A DNA stretch of 57,685 nucleotides, taken from positions 1 to 57,685 of the forward strand of contig NZ_CAKKLV010000029.1 of the NCBI RefSeq assembly GCF_918698115.1. The letters run 5' to 3'. Positions 20,286 through 29,352 of the stretch are shown one piece after another; position 1 is the first letter of the stretch, and the number at the start of each line of letters is the position of its first letter. The notes beneath the pieces were generated by a model. It had not been told where the DNA came from. It saw nothing but the letters and a program-made list of their open reading frames with translations, and searched no databases. The DNA is from Peribacillus sp. Bi96. Lineage in GTDB: Bacteria; Bacillota; Bacilli; Bacillales; DSM-1321. A program made the position numbers and the translations under genes.

Positions 20286-20819
20286 ATTTTATTCGGAAAG
20301 GATCGGTTTAGAACATATCACTTTTTCAGACAAGTTACGCCTTATTTGGAGTAAAATGTAATATCTGCGATGCATCTTCAAAAGTTTAAATACCCAATCT
20401 TTTTATTTTTCAAACCCTTTTAAACGTCTTGATTTTACAATCTTTGTAAGTGTGGGATTGCGTAATCCTTATTAGTGAAGGTCTCTTATCAGCTAGTCAT
20501 CGAAATAAAATGGAAAAGCCAACGCGATTTCGGAATGAGGGATTACGATGGATGCGGTGCTTCTTAATGGTGTCCACACAGGTCATAAAGCAATACAAGC
20601 AGTGTTTTGGGATAATGGGGTGCGCGTTGTTGTAAGGGGGAGAAGGAGGGTTTCTGTCATTATGTTCATGCTCGAAAAACAATTCAACAGGCGTATAATT
20701 ATTATTTGAGTGGTTCGTATATTCCTAAGAGTCCCATTAATAATGTTAGTAAGGCTGTTAAAAATGGAAATTTTTTTTGCCTTAGCTGTTGACAATAATA
20801 TGTACTTTTAATTGTTACC
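20286..20819. other. Enlarged spoVG-glmU interval
   Basis: AT-rich DNA with no conserved gene. It contains a perfect small inverted repeat GGATT-GCGT-AATCC at 20456-20469 and a short ribosome-binding-site-preceded reading frame at 20548-20709. Overlapping frames are open on both strands over 20450-20800, so coding potential is ambiguous. It could be a decayed gene. Confidence 0.5.
20548..20709 (+). CDS. Hypothetical 53-residue protein
   Basis: ATG 20548 follows AATGAGGG at good spacing and opens a 53-codon frame ending at TGA 20707. The product starts MDAVLLNGVHTGHKAIQAVF, has a basic centre (VVVRGRRRVS) and an unusual four-isoleucine tail. I do not recognise it. No signal peptide or domain is visible. 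An overlapping 61-codon frame (20450-20635) competes with it. It may be a real orphan small gene or a remnant. Confidence 0.25.
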   Translation: MDAVLLNGVHTGHKAIQAVFWDNGVRVVVRGRRRVSVIMFMLEKQFNRRIIII

Positions 20820-20848
20820 TTGAAAAGAATCACTATTTGAGATAATAT
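20820..20848 (+). promoter_or_regulatory. glmU promoter
   Basis: TTGAAA (20820-20825), 17-nt spacer, TAATAT (20843-20848), 36 nt before the glmU start. An upstream TTGACA at 20789 lacks a matching -10. Confidence 0.65.
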
Positions 20849-20884
20849 TTTTAGTGGATAAAAAGGTAAATATGGAGGCCTGTT

Positions 20885-22258
20885 ATGAGTAATCGCTATG
20901 CAATAGTATTGGCCGCTGGGCAAGGTACTAGGATGAAATCTAAGCTTTATAAGGTTTTGCACCCTGTTTGCGGAAAACCAATGGTACAACATGTTATCGA
21001 TCAAGTCAATCAACTTCAAATAGAAGATATTGTAACAGTCATCGGCCATGGGGCTGAAAAAGTTCAAGAACAACTTGGTGATTCATGCAAGTATGCCTTA
21101 CAAGATCAGCAATTGGGTACGGCACATGCTGTCATGCAAGCGGAAAGCGTTTTATCCGAAAAAAGTGGAACGACCCTTGTCATTTGCGGAGATACGCCTT
21201 TGATTAAAGCTGAAACGATGGAAGAGCTTATAGCATTGCATGAGCAAAGTCAGGCGAAAGCAACAATCTTAACGGCATATGCAGATGACCCGACTGGCTA
21301 TGGGAGAATTCTTCGCAGTGAAGGCGGCCTTGTAAAAAAAATCGTCGAGCATAAGGATGCCTCTGATGAAGAAAGATATGTTAAGGAAATAAATACCGGT
21401 ACATATTGCTTCGATAACCAAGCTTTATTTAGCGCGCTGAAAAAAGTTTCAAATGAAAATGTCCAAGGAGAATATTACCTACCGGATGTTATTGAAATTT
21501 TAAAACAAGAAGGCGAAATAGTGACGGCCTTCCAATCGAGTGATTTCGAGGAAACGTTAGGCGTAAATGATCGAGTGGCTTTATCACAGGCTGAGCAGAT
21601 TTTACGGAAACGCATCAATGAATCACATATGAGGAATGGTGTAACGATCATCGACCCGCTTACTACGTACATTGAAGCAGATGTGCAAATAGGACAGGAT
21701 ACGGTCATTAACCCTGGGGCATGCATAAAAGGGAAAAGTATTATCGGGCAGGATTGCTTGATTGGTTCGAATTCTGAAATCAGTAATTGTGAAATTGGTG
21801 ATGGAACGGAAATCCTCCAATCGGTTGTTCATGAAAGCAGTATTGGAAGTTCCGTAAAAATCGGTCCTTTTGCACATGTTAGACCTCATTCTGATATCCG
21901 GGATTCCGTAAAAATCGGTAATTTTGTAGAAATTAAAAAGACCGTTTTTGGCAAAGGAAGCAAAGCCTCTCATTTGAGTTATATTGGTGATGCAGAGGTT
22001 GGAGAGAATGTTAATATAGGCTGCGGATCTATTACCGTGAATTACGACGGGAAAAATAAACATTTGACGAAGATTGAAGACAATGTCTTCATAGGCTGCA
22101 ATTCTAACCTTGTTGCACCTGTGACGATTGGAGAAGGGGCATATGTAGCTGCAGGGTCAACCATCACACAAGATGTACCTCAGGAAGCTCTATCCGTTGC
22201 TCGGGCTCGTCAAGTTAACAAAGAAGATTATGTGAATAAATTGAAATTTAATAAATAA
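20885..22258 (+). CDS. glmU: Bifunctional GlmU (GlcNAc-1-P uridyltransferase / GlcN-1-P acetyltransferase)
   Basis: A 457-residue enzyme that makes UDP-GlcNAc for peptidoglycan and teichoic acids. The N-terminal pyrophosphorylase domain (about 1-230) starts [18 protein letters not shown]. The C-terminal left-handed beta-helix acetyltransferase (about 250-450) shows repeated hexapeptides such as IGQDTV and [10 protein letters not shown], plus the catalytic-region [11 protein letters not shown] 20885 follows ATGGAGGCC. The stop is 15 nt before prs, so the two nucleotide-sugar/PRPP genes are co-transcribed. Confidence 0.97.
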   Translation: MSNRYAIVLAAGQGTRMKSKLYKVLHPVCGKPMVQHVIDQVNQLQIEDIVTVIGHGAEKVQEQLGDSCKYALQDQQLGTAHAVMQAESVLSEKSGTTLVICGDTPLIKAETMEELIALHEQSQAKATILTAYADDPTGYGRILRSEGGLVKKIVEHKDASDEERYVKEINTGTYCFDNQALFSALKKVSNENVQGEYYLPDVIEILKQEGEIVTAFQSSDFEETLGVNDRVALSQAEQILRKRINESHMRNGVTIIDPLTTYIEADVQIGQDTVINPGACIKGKSIIGQDCLIGSNSEISNCEIGDGTEILQSVVHESSIGSSVKIGPFAHVRPHSDIRDSVKIGNFVEIKKTVFGKGSKASHLSYIGDAEVGENVNIGCGSITVNYDGKNKHLTKIEDNVFIGCNSNLVAPVTIGEGAYVAAGSTITQDVPQEALSVARARQVNKEDYVNKLKFNK

Positions 22259-22273
22259 CCGACGGAGGTCATC

Positions 22274-23227
22274 ATGTCAAATCAGTATTTAGATCCTAAT
22301 TTAAAAGTATTCTCTTTAAATTCAAACTTTGGTTTAGCTCAAGAGATTGCGGCTGCAATCGGTGTTGAACTTGGTAAATGTAGCGTAACAAGTTTCAGTG
22401 ATGGTGAAGTTCAGATTAACATTGAAGAAAGTATTCGTGGTTGTGACGTTTACGTGATCCAATCAACAAGCCAACCAGTCAATGAAAATTTAATGGAACT
22501 TTTAATTATGATCGATGCTCTTAAACGTGCTTCAGCTAAAACGATTAATATTGTTATGCCATATTACGGTTATGCCCGCCAAGACCGTAAAGCACGTGCC
22601 CGTGAACCAATTACAGCTAAACTTGTTGCAAACCTTTTAGAAACTGCTGGTGCCCACCGTGTCATCACATTAGATCTTCACGCGCCACAAATTCAAGGTT
22701 TCTTCGATATTTTGATCGATCACCTTGTTGCTGTTCCAATTTTAGCGGATTACTTTAAAGAAAAAGATTTAAGTGATATTGTCATCGTTTCTCCTGATCA
22801 TGGTGGTGTAACGCGTGCCCGTAAAATGGCAGATCGCTTAAAAGCACCGATTGCCATTATCGATAAACGCCGCCCAAGACCGAATGTGGCTGAAGTCATG
22901 AACATCATCGGTAATATTGAAGGCAAAACGGCGATCCTGATCGACGACATCATCGATACGGCTGGTACTATTACACTTGCGGCAAATGCACTTGTAGAGA
23001 ATGGTGCTAAAGCAGTGTATGCTTGTTGTACACACCCAGTCCTTTCAGGTCCTGCCATCGAAAGGATTCAAAATTCAACGATAAAGGAATTGGTCGTGAC
23101 TAACACGATCGCCCTATCGGAAGACAAGAAAATCGATAAAATCAGTGGACTTTCTGTAGCACCTTTGATTGCAGAGGCAATTATTCGTGTCCATGAGGAA
23201 CAATCAGTCAGCACATTATTCGATTGA
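22274..23227 (+). CDS. prs: Ribose-phosphate pyrophosphokinase
   Basis: A 317-residue class I PRPP synthetase (ribose-5-P + ATP to PRPP + AMP) supplying purine, pyrimidine, His, Trp and NAD pathways. Motifs: [19 protein letters not shown], the [13 protein letters not shown] metal/ATP segment and the PRPP loop [14 protein letters not shown] 22274 follows GACGGAGGTC. In B. subtilis ctc follows directly; here a terminator and the ssu genes intervene. Confidence 0.97.
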   Translation: MSNQYLDPNLKVFSLNSNFGLAQEIAAAIGVELGKCSVTSFSDGEVQINIEESIRGCDVYVIQSTSQPVNENLMELLIMIDALKRASAKTINIVMPYYGYARQDRKARAREPITAKLVANLLETAGAHRVITLDLHAPQIQGFFDILIDHLVAVPILADYFKEKDLSDIVIVSPDHGGVTRARKMADRLKAPIAIIDKRRPRPNVAEVMNIIGNIEGKTAILIDDIIDTAGTITLAANALVENGAKAVYACCTHPVLSGPAIERIQNSTIKELVVTNTIALSEDKKIDKISGLSVAPLIAEAIIRVHEEQSVSTLFD

Positions 23228-23249
23228 TAAAAATTAATAGACGTAACCT

Positions 23250-23285
23250 TAACATGGCGGGCCTTTGGGCTCGTCATGTTTTTGG
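23250..23285 (+). terminator. glmU-prs terminator
   Basis: AACATG-CG-GCC / GGC-CG-CATGTT with a TTT loop, then TTTTTGG. It separates prs from the ssu cassette. Confidence 0.85.
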
Positions 23286-23323
23286 TTGAAAGACGCAATA
23301 TTTAGAAAACACTCAATTCTTAG

Positions 23324-23352
23324 TTGACAGGTGTGAATACTAATAATAAAAT
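23324..23352 (+). promoter_or_regulatory. sigma-A promoter of the ssu operon
   Basis: TTGACA (23324-23329), exactly 17 nt, then TAAAAT (23347-23352). This near-perfect promoter sits ~190 nt upstream of ssuA, leaving a long leader. Confidence 0.85.
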
Positions 23353-23417
23353 GATGGTACAAATAAATTTCATCTTTATGGAATGAAGAAAACTCTTGGA
23401 ATTCATACATGATGAAC

Positions 23418-23519
23418 GCCGATCGGTCTACCGAAGGCTCCTTTCACTTACCACTGAACACTAGGCATCTTTTTGCCCTATTGTCCTTTTGGTGAAGAAA
23501 AGGAGCTTTTTATTTTTAT
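23418..23519 (+). promoter_or_regulatory. Candidate attenuator leader of the ssu operon
   Basis: A first hairpin, GCC-GAT-CGG-TCTA-CCG-AA-GGC (23418-23438), overlaps the 5' arm of a terminator. The terminator pairs GCTCCTTT (23437-23444) with AAAGGAGC (23499-23506), has an inner TAGG-CA...TTGCCCTA pairing, and ends in TTTTTATTTTTAT. The overlap suggests alternative folds, hence attenuation. I see no S-box or T-box core. The sensed signal is unknown; a sulfur compound is a guess from the downstream genes. Confidence 0.55.
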
Positions 23520-23544
23520 ATAAATTTAAGAAGGGTGTGCAAAT

Positions 23545-24522
23545 ATGAAAAAACGAAATGTAGTGCTGTTGTCCATTCTTAGCATCTTCATGCTGATATT
23601 AAGTGCATGTGGGCAGGAAAAAAACAGTTCCAAGAGTGTTGACGCAAAGGAATCCGACAAGGCGATCCGAATCGGTTATCAAAAATTTGGGACATTAAAT
23701 ATTTTAAAATCAAAGGGGGAGCTGGAAAGCCATTTAAAGGAAGTGGGGTATACGGTCGATTGGACTGAATTCCCTGCAGGCCCTCAACTACTTGAAGCCT
23801 TGAATGTCGGCAGCATTGATTTTGGGCACACAGGGGAGGCGCCACCGATATTTGCACAAGCAGCCAATGCACCACTTGTCTATATTGCTAATCAGCCGGC
23901 AAACCCTTCGGGAGAGGCTATAGTCGTGCAAAAGGATTCACCCATTAAAAATGTGAAAGATTTAAAAGGTAAGAAGGTTGGCTTGAATAAAGGTTCAAAT
24001 GTTCATTACTTATTGGTCAAAGCGTTAGAGGAAGCAGGTCTTACTCTTGATGACATTCAGCCCGTCTACTTGCCACCTGCTGATGCGAGGGCTGCTTTTG
24101 AAGGAAACCAAATCGATGCCTGGGTAATATGGGATCCATTTTTATCGGCGGCGGAATTGGAACTTAATACGAAAACGATTCAGGATGGAGAAGGACTAGT
24201 GGCGAATCGTGAATTCTTTTTGGCAACTGATTCATTTGCCGAGAACGAAGAGGCTTTAAAGATCATTAAAGAAGAACTGATAAAAGTTGATAAATGGATT
24301 GAAGAGAACCCAACGGATGTCGCTGAGTTTTTATCTCCGGAAATTGGTATGAGTGTGGAGGCATTAGAAAAAACATTAAAAAGAAAAGAATATGGTCTTG
24401 AGGAGATTTCCAGTACGGTTTTGGATGATCAACAAAAGATTGCCGATACATTTTTAAATCTTAAATTAATTCCAAGCAAGATTAATGTTCTAGATGCATC
24501 TACAGATGTTAAAAAAAATTAA
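23545..24522 (+). CDS. ssuA: Aliphatic sulfonate ABC transporter, substrate-binding lipoprotein
   Basis: A 325-residue extracellular solute-binding lipoprotein of the SsuA/NrtA/TauA type. The signal peptide ends in lipobox LSAC with lipidated Cys22. The mature part begins with a charged linker and then [18 protein letters not shown], the sulfonate-binding family start. It delivers alkanesulfonates to SsuC/SsuB. ATG 23545 follows GAAGGGTGTG. As first gene of ssuADCB it is controlled by the promoter and leader above. TauA-like specificity cannot be excluded, but the adjacent SsuD favours alkanesulfonates. Confidence 0.9.
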   Translation: MKKRNVVLLSILSIFMLILSACGQEKNSSKSVDAKESDKAIRIGYQKFGTLNILKSKGELESHLKEVGYTVDWTEFPAGPQLLEALNVGSIDFGHTGEAPPIFAQAANAPLVYIANQPANPSGEAIVVQKDSPIKNVKDLKGKKVGLNKGSNVHYLLVKALEEAGLTLDDIQPVYLPPADARAAFEGNQIDAWVIWDPFLSAAELELNTKTIQDGEGLVANREFFLATDSFAENEEALKIIKEELIKVDKWIEENPTDVAEFLSPEIGMSVEALEKTLKRKEYGLEEISSTVLDDQQKIADTFLNLKLIPSKINVLDASTDVKKN

Positions 24523-24535
24523 GGGGGAAAATAAT

Positions 24536-25708
24536 ATGAAAGTATTTTGGTTTTTGCCATCACATGGGGAAAGTCGCTATTTAGGATCGACAAAGGGAGG
24601 GAGGGCGATTACACTTCCTTATTTAAAACAAATAGCACAGGCAGTCGATCATTTAGGTTTTGAAGGGGCTTTGCTTCCAACAGGTCGTTCCTGTGAAGAT
24701 GCTTGGGTAGTGGGTTCTTCATTGATTTCTGCAACGGAAAGAATGAAATTTTTGGTTGCAATTCGTCCAGGTTTAATGTCACCAACCTTAGCTGCGCGTA
24801 TGGCTGCAAGCTTCGACCGGTTGTCGAATGGCCGCCTTTTGATCAATGTTGTAACTGGGGGGGATCCTGTCGAATTGGCAGGTGATGGCGTCTTTCTAAA
24901 TCATAAGGAACGCTATGAGCAAACAAATGAATTTCTCGATATCTGGAGAAAGGAAATGTCTGGCGAGAGTGTGGACTTTGAAGGGGATCACTTAAAGGTT
25001 GAAGGTGGAAATATTCTGTTGCCACCTGTACAAAAACCGTACCCACCGCTCTATTTCGGAGGTTCATCTGATCCAGCCATCGATATATCGGGAAAACATA
25101 TTGATGTCTACTTGACTTGGGGTGAGCCGCCAGTGCAAGTGGCTGAAAAAATTGAAAAGGTACGTAAAAAAGCAGCAGAGTATGGACGTGAAGTCAGATT
25201 TGGCATTCGCATGCATGTCATTGTAAGAGAAACGGAAGAAGAAGCTTGGCAGGCAGCAGAGGAACTTATTAAATATGTGGATGATGAAATGATTGAAAAT
25301 TCACAAAAGATTTTTGGTCGATTTGATTCAGTGGGACAAAAGAGGATGTCGCAACTTCATAATGGAAACAGGGATTCACTCGAAATCAGTCCAAACTTAT
25401 GGGCAGGTGTAGGTCTTGTGCGCGGTGGTGCCGGTACAGCACTAGTCGGAAGTGCAGAAAATGTTGCCGCTAAAATGAAGGAATATGAAGAAATCGGAAT
25501 AGAATCTTTTGTTTTATCCGGGTACCCTCACCTGGAAGAAGCGTACCGTGTGGCGGAATTATTATTCCCTTTGCTCCCTGTCGAACAACTGCAAGTTCCC
25601 GTTTCGAAAGCGACGAGTCCATTCGGGGAAATACTGGCAAATGACCACTACCCTACAAAAGGAAGTGAAAAAGAAGATGCAGGCAAAGTTAAACAAAAAG
25701 TTCAATAG
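24536..25708 (+). CDS. ssuD: FMNH2-dependent alkanesulfonate monooxygenase
   Basis: A 390-residue bacterial-luciferase-like flavin monooxygenase that desulfonates alkanesulfonates to aldehyde and sulfite. The family N-terminus [29 protein letters not shown] and [15 protein letters not shown] motifs are intact. It is slightly longer than the usual ~380, with a charged C-terminal tail after residue ~365. ATG 24536 follows AAGGGGG. It needs reduced FMN from a reductase (SsuE), and no reductase gene is present in this cluster. Confidence 0.93.
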   Translation: MKVFWFLPSHGESRYLGSTKGGRAITLPYLKQIAQAVDHLGFEGALLPTGRSCEDAWVVGSSLISATERMKFLVAIRPGLMSPTLAARMAASFDRLSNGRLLINVVTGGDPVELAGDGVFLNHKERYEQTNEFLDIWRKEMSGESVDFEGDHLKVEGGNILLPPVQKPYPPLYFGGSSDPAIDISGKHIDVYLTWGEPPVQVAEKIEKVRKKAAEYGREVRFGIRMHVIVRETEEEAWQAAEELIKYVDDEMIENSQKIFGRFDSVGQKRMSQLHNGNRDSLEISPNLWAGVGLVRGGAGTALVGSAENVAAKMKEYEEIGIESFVLSGYPHLEEAYRVAELLFPLLPVEQLQVPVSKATSPFGEILANDHYPTKGSEKEDAGKVKQKVQ

Positions 25709-26456
25709 GTTTTCCCTCATATCTTGGATCGTACCCATTCTGCTCTTGGTAATTTGGCAGCTGCTGTCTTTGTGGGGGATTCTGTCGGAACGGATATTAC
25801 CCGCCCCGACTGAAGTCTTTCATGCTGGCGTCGCTTTATTGAAAACAGGCGAACTTATAGATTACATTGGCATCAGTGCCCAGCGGGCCTTCATCGGCTT
25901 TTTCATCGGCGGAATTATTGGTTTTGTACTAGGGTTGTTAAATGGGTTATCATCCATTGCCGAAACATTATTCGATACTTCACTTCAAATGTTGCGTAAT
26001 ATACCACATTTAGCTTTAATACCGCTTGTGATCCTATGGTTTGGCATAGAAGAAGAAGCGAAAATATTCCTTGTCGCCTTAGGAGTCCTATTCCCTATCT
26101 ATTTAAATACATTCCATGGCGTGAAATCGGTGGATAAAGGTTTAATTGAAGCGGCGAGGGTTTATGGGTTAAATGGTTTTTCTTTATTCTGGAATGTGAT
26201 TCTCCCTGCTGCCTTTCCATCCATTTTGGTGGGTGTCCGCTTTTCCCTTGGAATCATGTGGGTCACATTAATTGTTGCCGAAACAATATCCGCTAATTCT
26301 GGAATTGGATATATGGCTATGAATGCACGGGAATTCATGAGGATGGATATCGTTGTACTCAGCATTCTCTTATATGCCTTATTAGGAAAAGTATCGGATG
26401 TTTTTGCCAAAATAGTTGAAAAAAGATGCTTAAAATGGCATCCATCATACCAATGA
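25677..26456 (+). CDS. ssuC: Aliphatic sulfonate ABC transporter permease
   Basis: A 259-residue inner-membrane permease with about six transmembrane segments, of the SsuC/TauC (BPD_transp_1) family. The EAA loop reads [23 protein letters not shown] 25677 is chosen: GGAAGTG lies 9 nt upstream and the length fits the family. ATG 25641 is possible, and the longer open frame back to 25509 lies within ssuD without support. The 32-nt overlap with ssuD implies coupled translation. Confidence 0.9.
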   Translation: MQAKLNKKFNRFSLISWIVPILLLVIWQLLSLWGILSERILPAPTEVFHAGVALLKTGELIDYIGISAQRAFIGFFIGGIIGFVLGLLNGLSSIAETLFDTSLQMLRNIPHLALIPLVILWFGIEEEAKIFLVALGVLFPIYLNTFHGVKSVDKGLIEAARVYGLNGFSLFWNVILPAAFPSILVGVRFSLGIMWVTLIVAETISANSGIGYMAMNAREFMRMDIVVLSILLYALLGKVSDVFAKIVEKRCLKWHPSYQ

Positions 26457-26469
26457 GGAGGCCTTTATT

Positions 26470-27219
26470 ATGAAAAGTGGAAATTCATTGGAGTTGCAGG
26501 GTGTAAAAAAAGATTTTGGGGAATTTGAGGTTTTAAAGGGGATGGACCTTGCTTTTAAAAAAGGGGAATTCATAGCGATCGTTGGTAAGAGTGGGTGTGG
26601 AAAGAGTACCTTACTACGTCTTGTGGCAGGTCTGGATAAGCCGACGGGCGGGAAGATCCTGGTGAATGGAAAGTCATTAAATGGACTGAATAAATCGTCA
26701 CGTACGATGTTTCAGGATGGCAGGCTTTTTCCTTGGAAAAAAATTCTTCAAAATATTGGTGTCGGCTTAAAAGGGGATTGGAAGCCAAAAGCTATGGAGT
26801 TACTGGAGCAAGTGGGGCTTGCAGATCGAGCAAATGATTGGCCATCCGTTTTGTCGGGGGGACAGAAACAAAGGATAGCCTTAGCGAGGGCATTGGTGAA
26901 CGAGCCTGATATTCTTCTCTTGGATGAGCCGTTGGGGGCATTGGATGCATTGACGAGGATTGGTATGCAAAGGCTTATAGAAGAACTATGGAGGAAAAGG
27001 AATTTTACTGCCTTACTCGTTACACATGATGTTGAAGAAGCCGTACTGCTTGCTGACCGTGTCATACTAATTGAAGAAGGCAAAGTCGTCATGAACAAGG
27101 AAATCAATCTGCCGAGACCACGGCAAAAGGATAATCTTCAATATTCATCATTAGCTGCCCAAATCCTTAACAGAGTCATGCAAGAGGGACAAATGGAAAA
27201 ACAGGCGATTCACGCTTAG
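26470..27219 (+). CDS. ssuB: Aliphatic sulfonate ABC transporter ATP-binding protein
   Basis: A 249-residue ABC ATPase. Walker A GKSGCGKST, Q-loop MFQDGRLFPW, signature LSGGQKQRIALARAL, Walker B ILLLDEP and the switch histidine in LVTHDVEEA are all intact. It energises SsuC for sulfonate uptake. ATG 26470 follows ATGAGGAGGCC, 13 nt after ssuC. It is the last gene of the cassette; no strong GC-rich terminator follows before the ctc promoter. Confidence 0.93.
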   Translation: MKSGNSLELQGVKKDFGEFEVLKGMDLAFKKGEFIAIVGKSGCGKSTLLRLVAGLDKPTGGKILVNGKSLNGLNKSSRTMFQDGRLFPWKKILQNIGVGLKGDWKPKAMELLEQVGLADRANDWPSVLSGGQKQRIALARALVNEPDILLLDEPLGALDALTRIGMQRLIEELWRKRNFTALLVTHDVEEAVLLADRVILIEEGKVVMNKEINLPRPRQKDNLQYSSLAAQILNRVMQEGQMEKQAIHA

Positions 27220-27310
27220 AAACAAAAAGAATGAAAAATTTTTTTGTGGCGAGATTCCTTTGTTTACCATATGTTTACGCTTAGTGAAGCCTCCTGATTT
27301 TACCTTTCAT

Positions 27311-27336
27311 GTTTAATGCCCCACTATTTAGGGAAA
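27311..27336 (+). promoter_or_regulatory. sigma-B promoter of ctc
   Basis: GTTTAA (27311-27316), 14-nt spacer, GGGAAA (27331-27336) fits the general-stress consensus GTTTAA-N12/15-GGGTAT with two -10 changes. ctc is the classic sigma-B reporter gene in B. subtilis. Confidence 0.72.
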
Positions 27337-27387
27337 TGTTAAATATAGAGAAACTTGTAATTTAGAATTAGGAAGGCGGAGGATAGT

Positions 27388-28026
27388 ATGAGTAATTTAT
27401 TAGCTGCAAAAGAACGTACGGATTTAAAACACTCTAATTTAAGGAATTTGAGAGAAAGCGGCGAAATCCCGGCGATAGTATATGGCAATCAAAATGATAG
27501 TACCGCCATTTCGGTCAATAATATTGAACTTCAAAAGACTATCAAGGAAATAGGCCGTAATGGTATCATTTCTTTGGAATTGGAAGGTAAGAGTTATAAA
27601 GTCATGCTCTCTGACTATCAAAAGGATCCGATAAAGAACTTCATTTATCATGCTGACTTTTTAATTGTGGATATGTCCGCTCAGTTACAGGCTCAGGTTC
27701 GTATCAATCTTGTGGGTGTTAGTAAAGGAGTGAAAGACGGTGGGGTTCTTCAGCAGTCTCTTCATGAAGTGACGGTCACGGCTAAGCCTAATGATATTCC
27801 TGAGTCGATCGATGTTGACGTTACCGAACTTCAGGTAGGTGATACAATCTACATATCCGATATCAAATCGAATGAGCAAGTTACAATCGATAATGATGGC
27901 GAAGAAGTAGTTGCATCTGTTTTGGCTCCTCGTCAGGAAGAGGAAATAAGTACAGGTGAACAGCAAGATGGTGGTATCCCTGAAAATGAAGAGGGCAGGG
28001 AGACCAAGGCTTCACCAGAGTCATGA
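27388..28026 (+). CDS. ctc: General stress protein Ctc / ribosomal protein bL25
   Basis: A 212-residue bL25 of the long TL5/CTC type: an N-terminal 5S-rRNA-binding domain (about 1-95) and a C-terminal beta domain, then an acidic, Glu/Gln-rich tail. It binds 5S rRNA in the large subunit under stress. ATG 27388 follows AGGAAGGCGGAGG. In B. subtilis it is placed between prs and pth (spoVC); here only the prs side is disrupted, by ssu. Confidence 0.95.
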   Translation: MSNLLAAKERTDLKHSNLRNLRESGEIPAIVYGNQNDSTAISVNNIELQKTIKEIGRNGIISLELEGKSYKVMLSDYQKDPIKNFIYHADFLIVDMSAQLQAQVRINLVGVSKGVKDGGVLQQSLHEVTVTAKPNDIPESIDVDVTELQVGDTIYISDIKSNEQVTIDNDGEEVVASVLAPRQEEEISTGEQQDGGIPENEEGRETKASPES

Positions 28027-28062
28027 TGCCGGGATTAAACAAGTGAATCATGATATAATAGG

Positions 28063-28090
28063 CGTAGCTCTTAATGAGTTACGTCTTTTC
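28063..28090 (+). terminator. Possible ctc terminator
   Basis: CGTAGCTC / GAGTTACG (one G-T pair) with a short loop, then TCTTTTC. The stem is short and the T-run is interrupted. Confidence 0.5.
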
Positions 28091-28120
28091 AATCTCTGGA
28101 TGTTCTGATTAAACAGACCA

Positions 28121-28179
28121 GACCATTTTTAGGAGTGGAGTTCTTTAATTAGTATTTTTTTCTAATTAGTTCTCCGGTC
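28121..28179 (+). other. Nested imperfect inverted repeat before pth
   Basis: Three pairings nest on one axis: GACC...GGTC (28121-28124 / 28176-28179), GGAG...CTCC (28137-28140 / 28172-28175) and AATTAG...CTAATT (28147-28152 / 28162-28167). The loops are unequal. It could be RNA structure in the pth leader. No known riboswitch is recognised. Confidence 0.4.
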
Positions 28180-28289
28180 GCTTGCAGGCCAGCTTGAAAT
28201 TAGGGTACTATTTTTCTAAGGTCAATGATCTTGGAAAAACTTCGTCCCAACGTAACTCCCTAAATAACCGTAATGACGGAGTGTGAATC

Positions 28290-28850
28290 ATGAAAATTAT
28301 TGTAGGGTTAGGGAACCCAGGTAAACAATATGAAAAAACCCGGCATAACGTCGGATTTGAAGTAATAGATGAGTTATCCAGAAAATGGTCGATTCCACTT
28401 GATCAAGCTAAACATAAAGGAATATATGGTGTAGGAATGATAAAGGGAGAAAAAGTTTTATTGCTTAAGCCCTTAACCTACATGAATTTATCAGGAGAAT
28501 CCATTTCTGCTGTCATGCATTTCTTTAAGGTGGATATAGCGGATGTAGTTGTTATATATGATGACCTCGATTTGCCTCCAGGGAAACTTCGTCTTCGTCA
28601 AAAAGGAAGCGCAGGCGGCCATAATGGGATAAAATCTACAATTGCACATTTGGGTACGCAAGAATTCAACCGCATCAGAATAGGCATTGGCCGACCGATT
28701 GGCCGTATCCCAGTACCTGATTACGTTTTAGGACGTTTTTCGCCTGAAGAATATGATCATGTAGGGGCGACAATCGAAAAAAGTGCAGCTTCTTGTGAAG
28801 CCTGGTTGGAAAAATCATTTATACAGGTCATGAACGAATATAACCAATAA
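28290..28850 (+). CDS. pth: Peptidyl-tRNA hydrolase
   Basis: A 186-residue Pth (SpoVC in B. subtilis) that frees tRNA from peptidyl-tRNA dropped by ribosomes. Signatures: [19 protein letters not shown] with the catalytic His, [14 protein letters not shown], and the [27 protein letters not shown] block. It is essential and cytoplasmic. ATG 28290 follows GACGGAGTG. fin lies 104 nt downstream. Confidence 0.97.
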   Translation: MKIIVGLGNPGKQYEKTRHNVGFEVIDELSRKWSIPLDQAKHKGIYGVGMIKGEKVLLLKPLTYMNLSGESISAVMHFFKVDIADVVVIYDDLDLPPGKLRLRQKGSAGGHNGIKSTIAHLGTQEFNRIRIGIGRPIGRIPVPDYVLGRFSPEEYDHVGATIEKSAASCEAWLEKSFIQVMNEYNQ

Positions 28851-28895
28851 GCTAAGAGTAGATATAAGTAAAGAATAATATCTTCCTGTTTCGCT

Positions 28896-28926
28896 GAATA
28901 ATTCCCCCCTACTTTTGTACATACTA
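28896..28926 (+). promoter_or_regulatory. Possible forespore promoter of fin
   Basis: GAATA (28896-28900), 19 nt, CATACTA (28920-28926). The -10 matches the sigma-G/F consensus well, but the spacing is one longer than ideal. fin is a forespore gene in B. subtilis. Confidence 0.4.
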
Positions 28927-28954
28927 ACACTATTATAAAATAGGGGGTTACGAA

Positions 28955-29185
28955 ATGGCTCTCCATTATCGATGCCGACATTGCGGAACTAAACTGGGCT
29001 CAATCGAGGCACACTCACTGAGTACGGAGCAGTTAGGTTTTAATCAACTTACTGATGAAGAGCGACAAGAGATGATCGTTTATGATTCTGAGGGAGATAT
29101 GCATATAAGGGCGATATGTGAAGATTGCCATGAATCGCTGCAAAAAAACCCTGAATTATATGAAAACGATTATATTATTCATTAG
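28955..29185 (+). CDS. fin: Anti-sigma-F factor Fin
   Basis: A 76-residue Fin (YabK) protein that inhibits sigma-F RNA polymerase and helps the switch to sigma-G. Two CxxC pairs are present: YRCRHCGTKLG at the N-terminus and ICEDCHESL. The DEERQEMIVYD centre is family-typical. ATG 28955 follows TAGGGGGTTACGAA. With csfB (anti-sigma-G) the window holds both small zinc proteins of the forespore sigma-factor hand-over. Confidence 0.93.
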   Translation: MALHYRCRHCGTKLGSIEAHSLSTEQLGFNQLTDEERQEMIVYDSEGDMHIRAICEDCHESLQKNPELYENDYIIH

Positions 29186-29352
29186 CGGAAGAGGGCTTTG
29201 GACAAAATCCAAAGCATTTTTCCGTTTGTCTTGTTTACAGAAACACATAAAATGAAAAATTGCCGTTAATAAAAAGAACGCTTGGTTGAATTGGCCAAGT
29301 TCAAATACAATGATTTTAGGATTGCGCACGTTAAAGAGAGGGGGGAAAGAAA

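Noticed and set aside
20450..20635. 61-codon frame in the spoVG-glmU gap
   Set aside because: It overlaps the better-supported 20548-20709 frame, lacks a ribosome binding site, and the product is Trp/Cys-rich and unlike a folded protein.
23353..23544. S-box (SAM) or T-box riboswitch upstream of ssuA
   Set aside because: The conserved S-box core and the T-box TGGNACCGCG motif are both absent; only an attenuator-like terminator remains.
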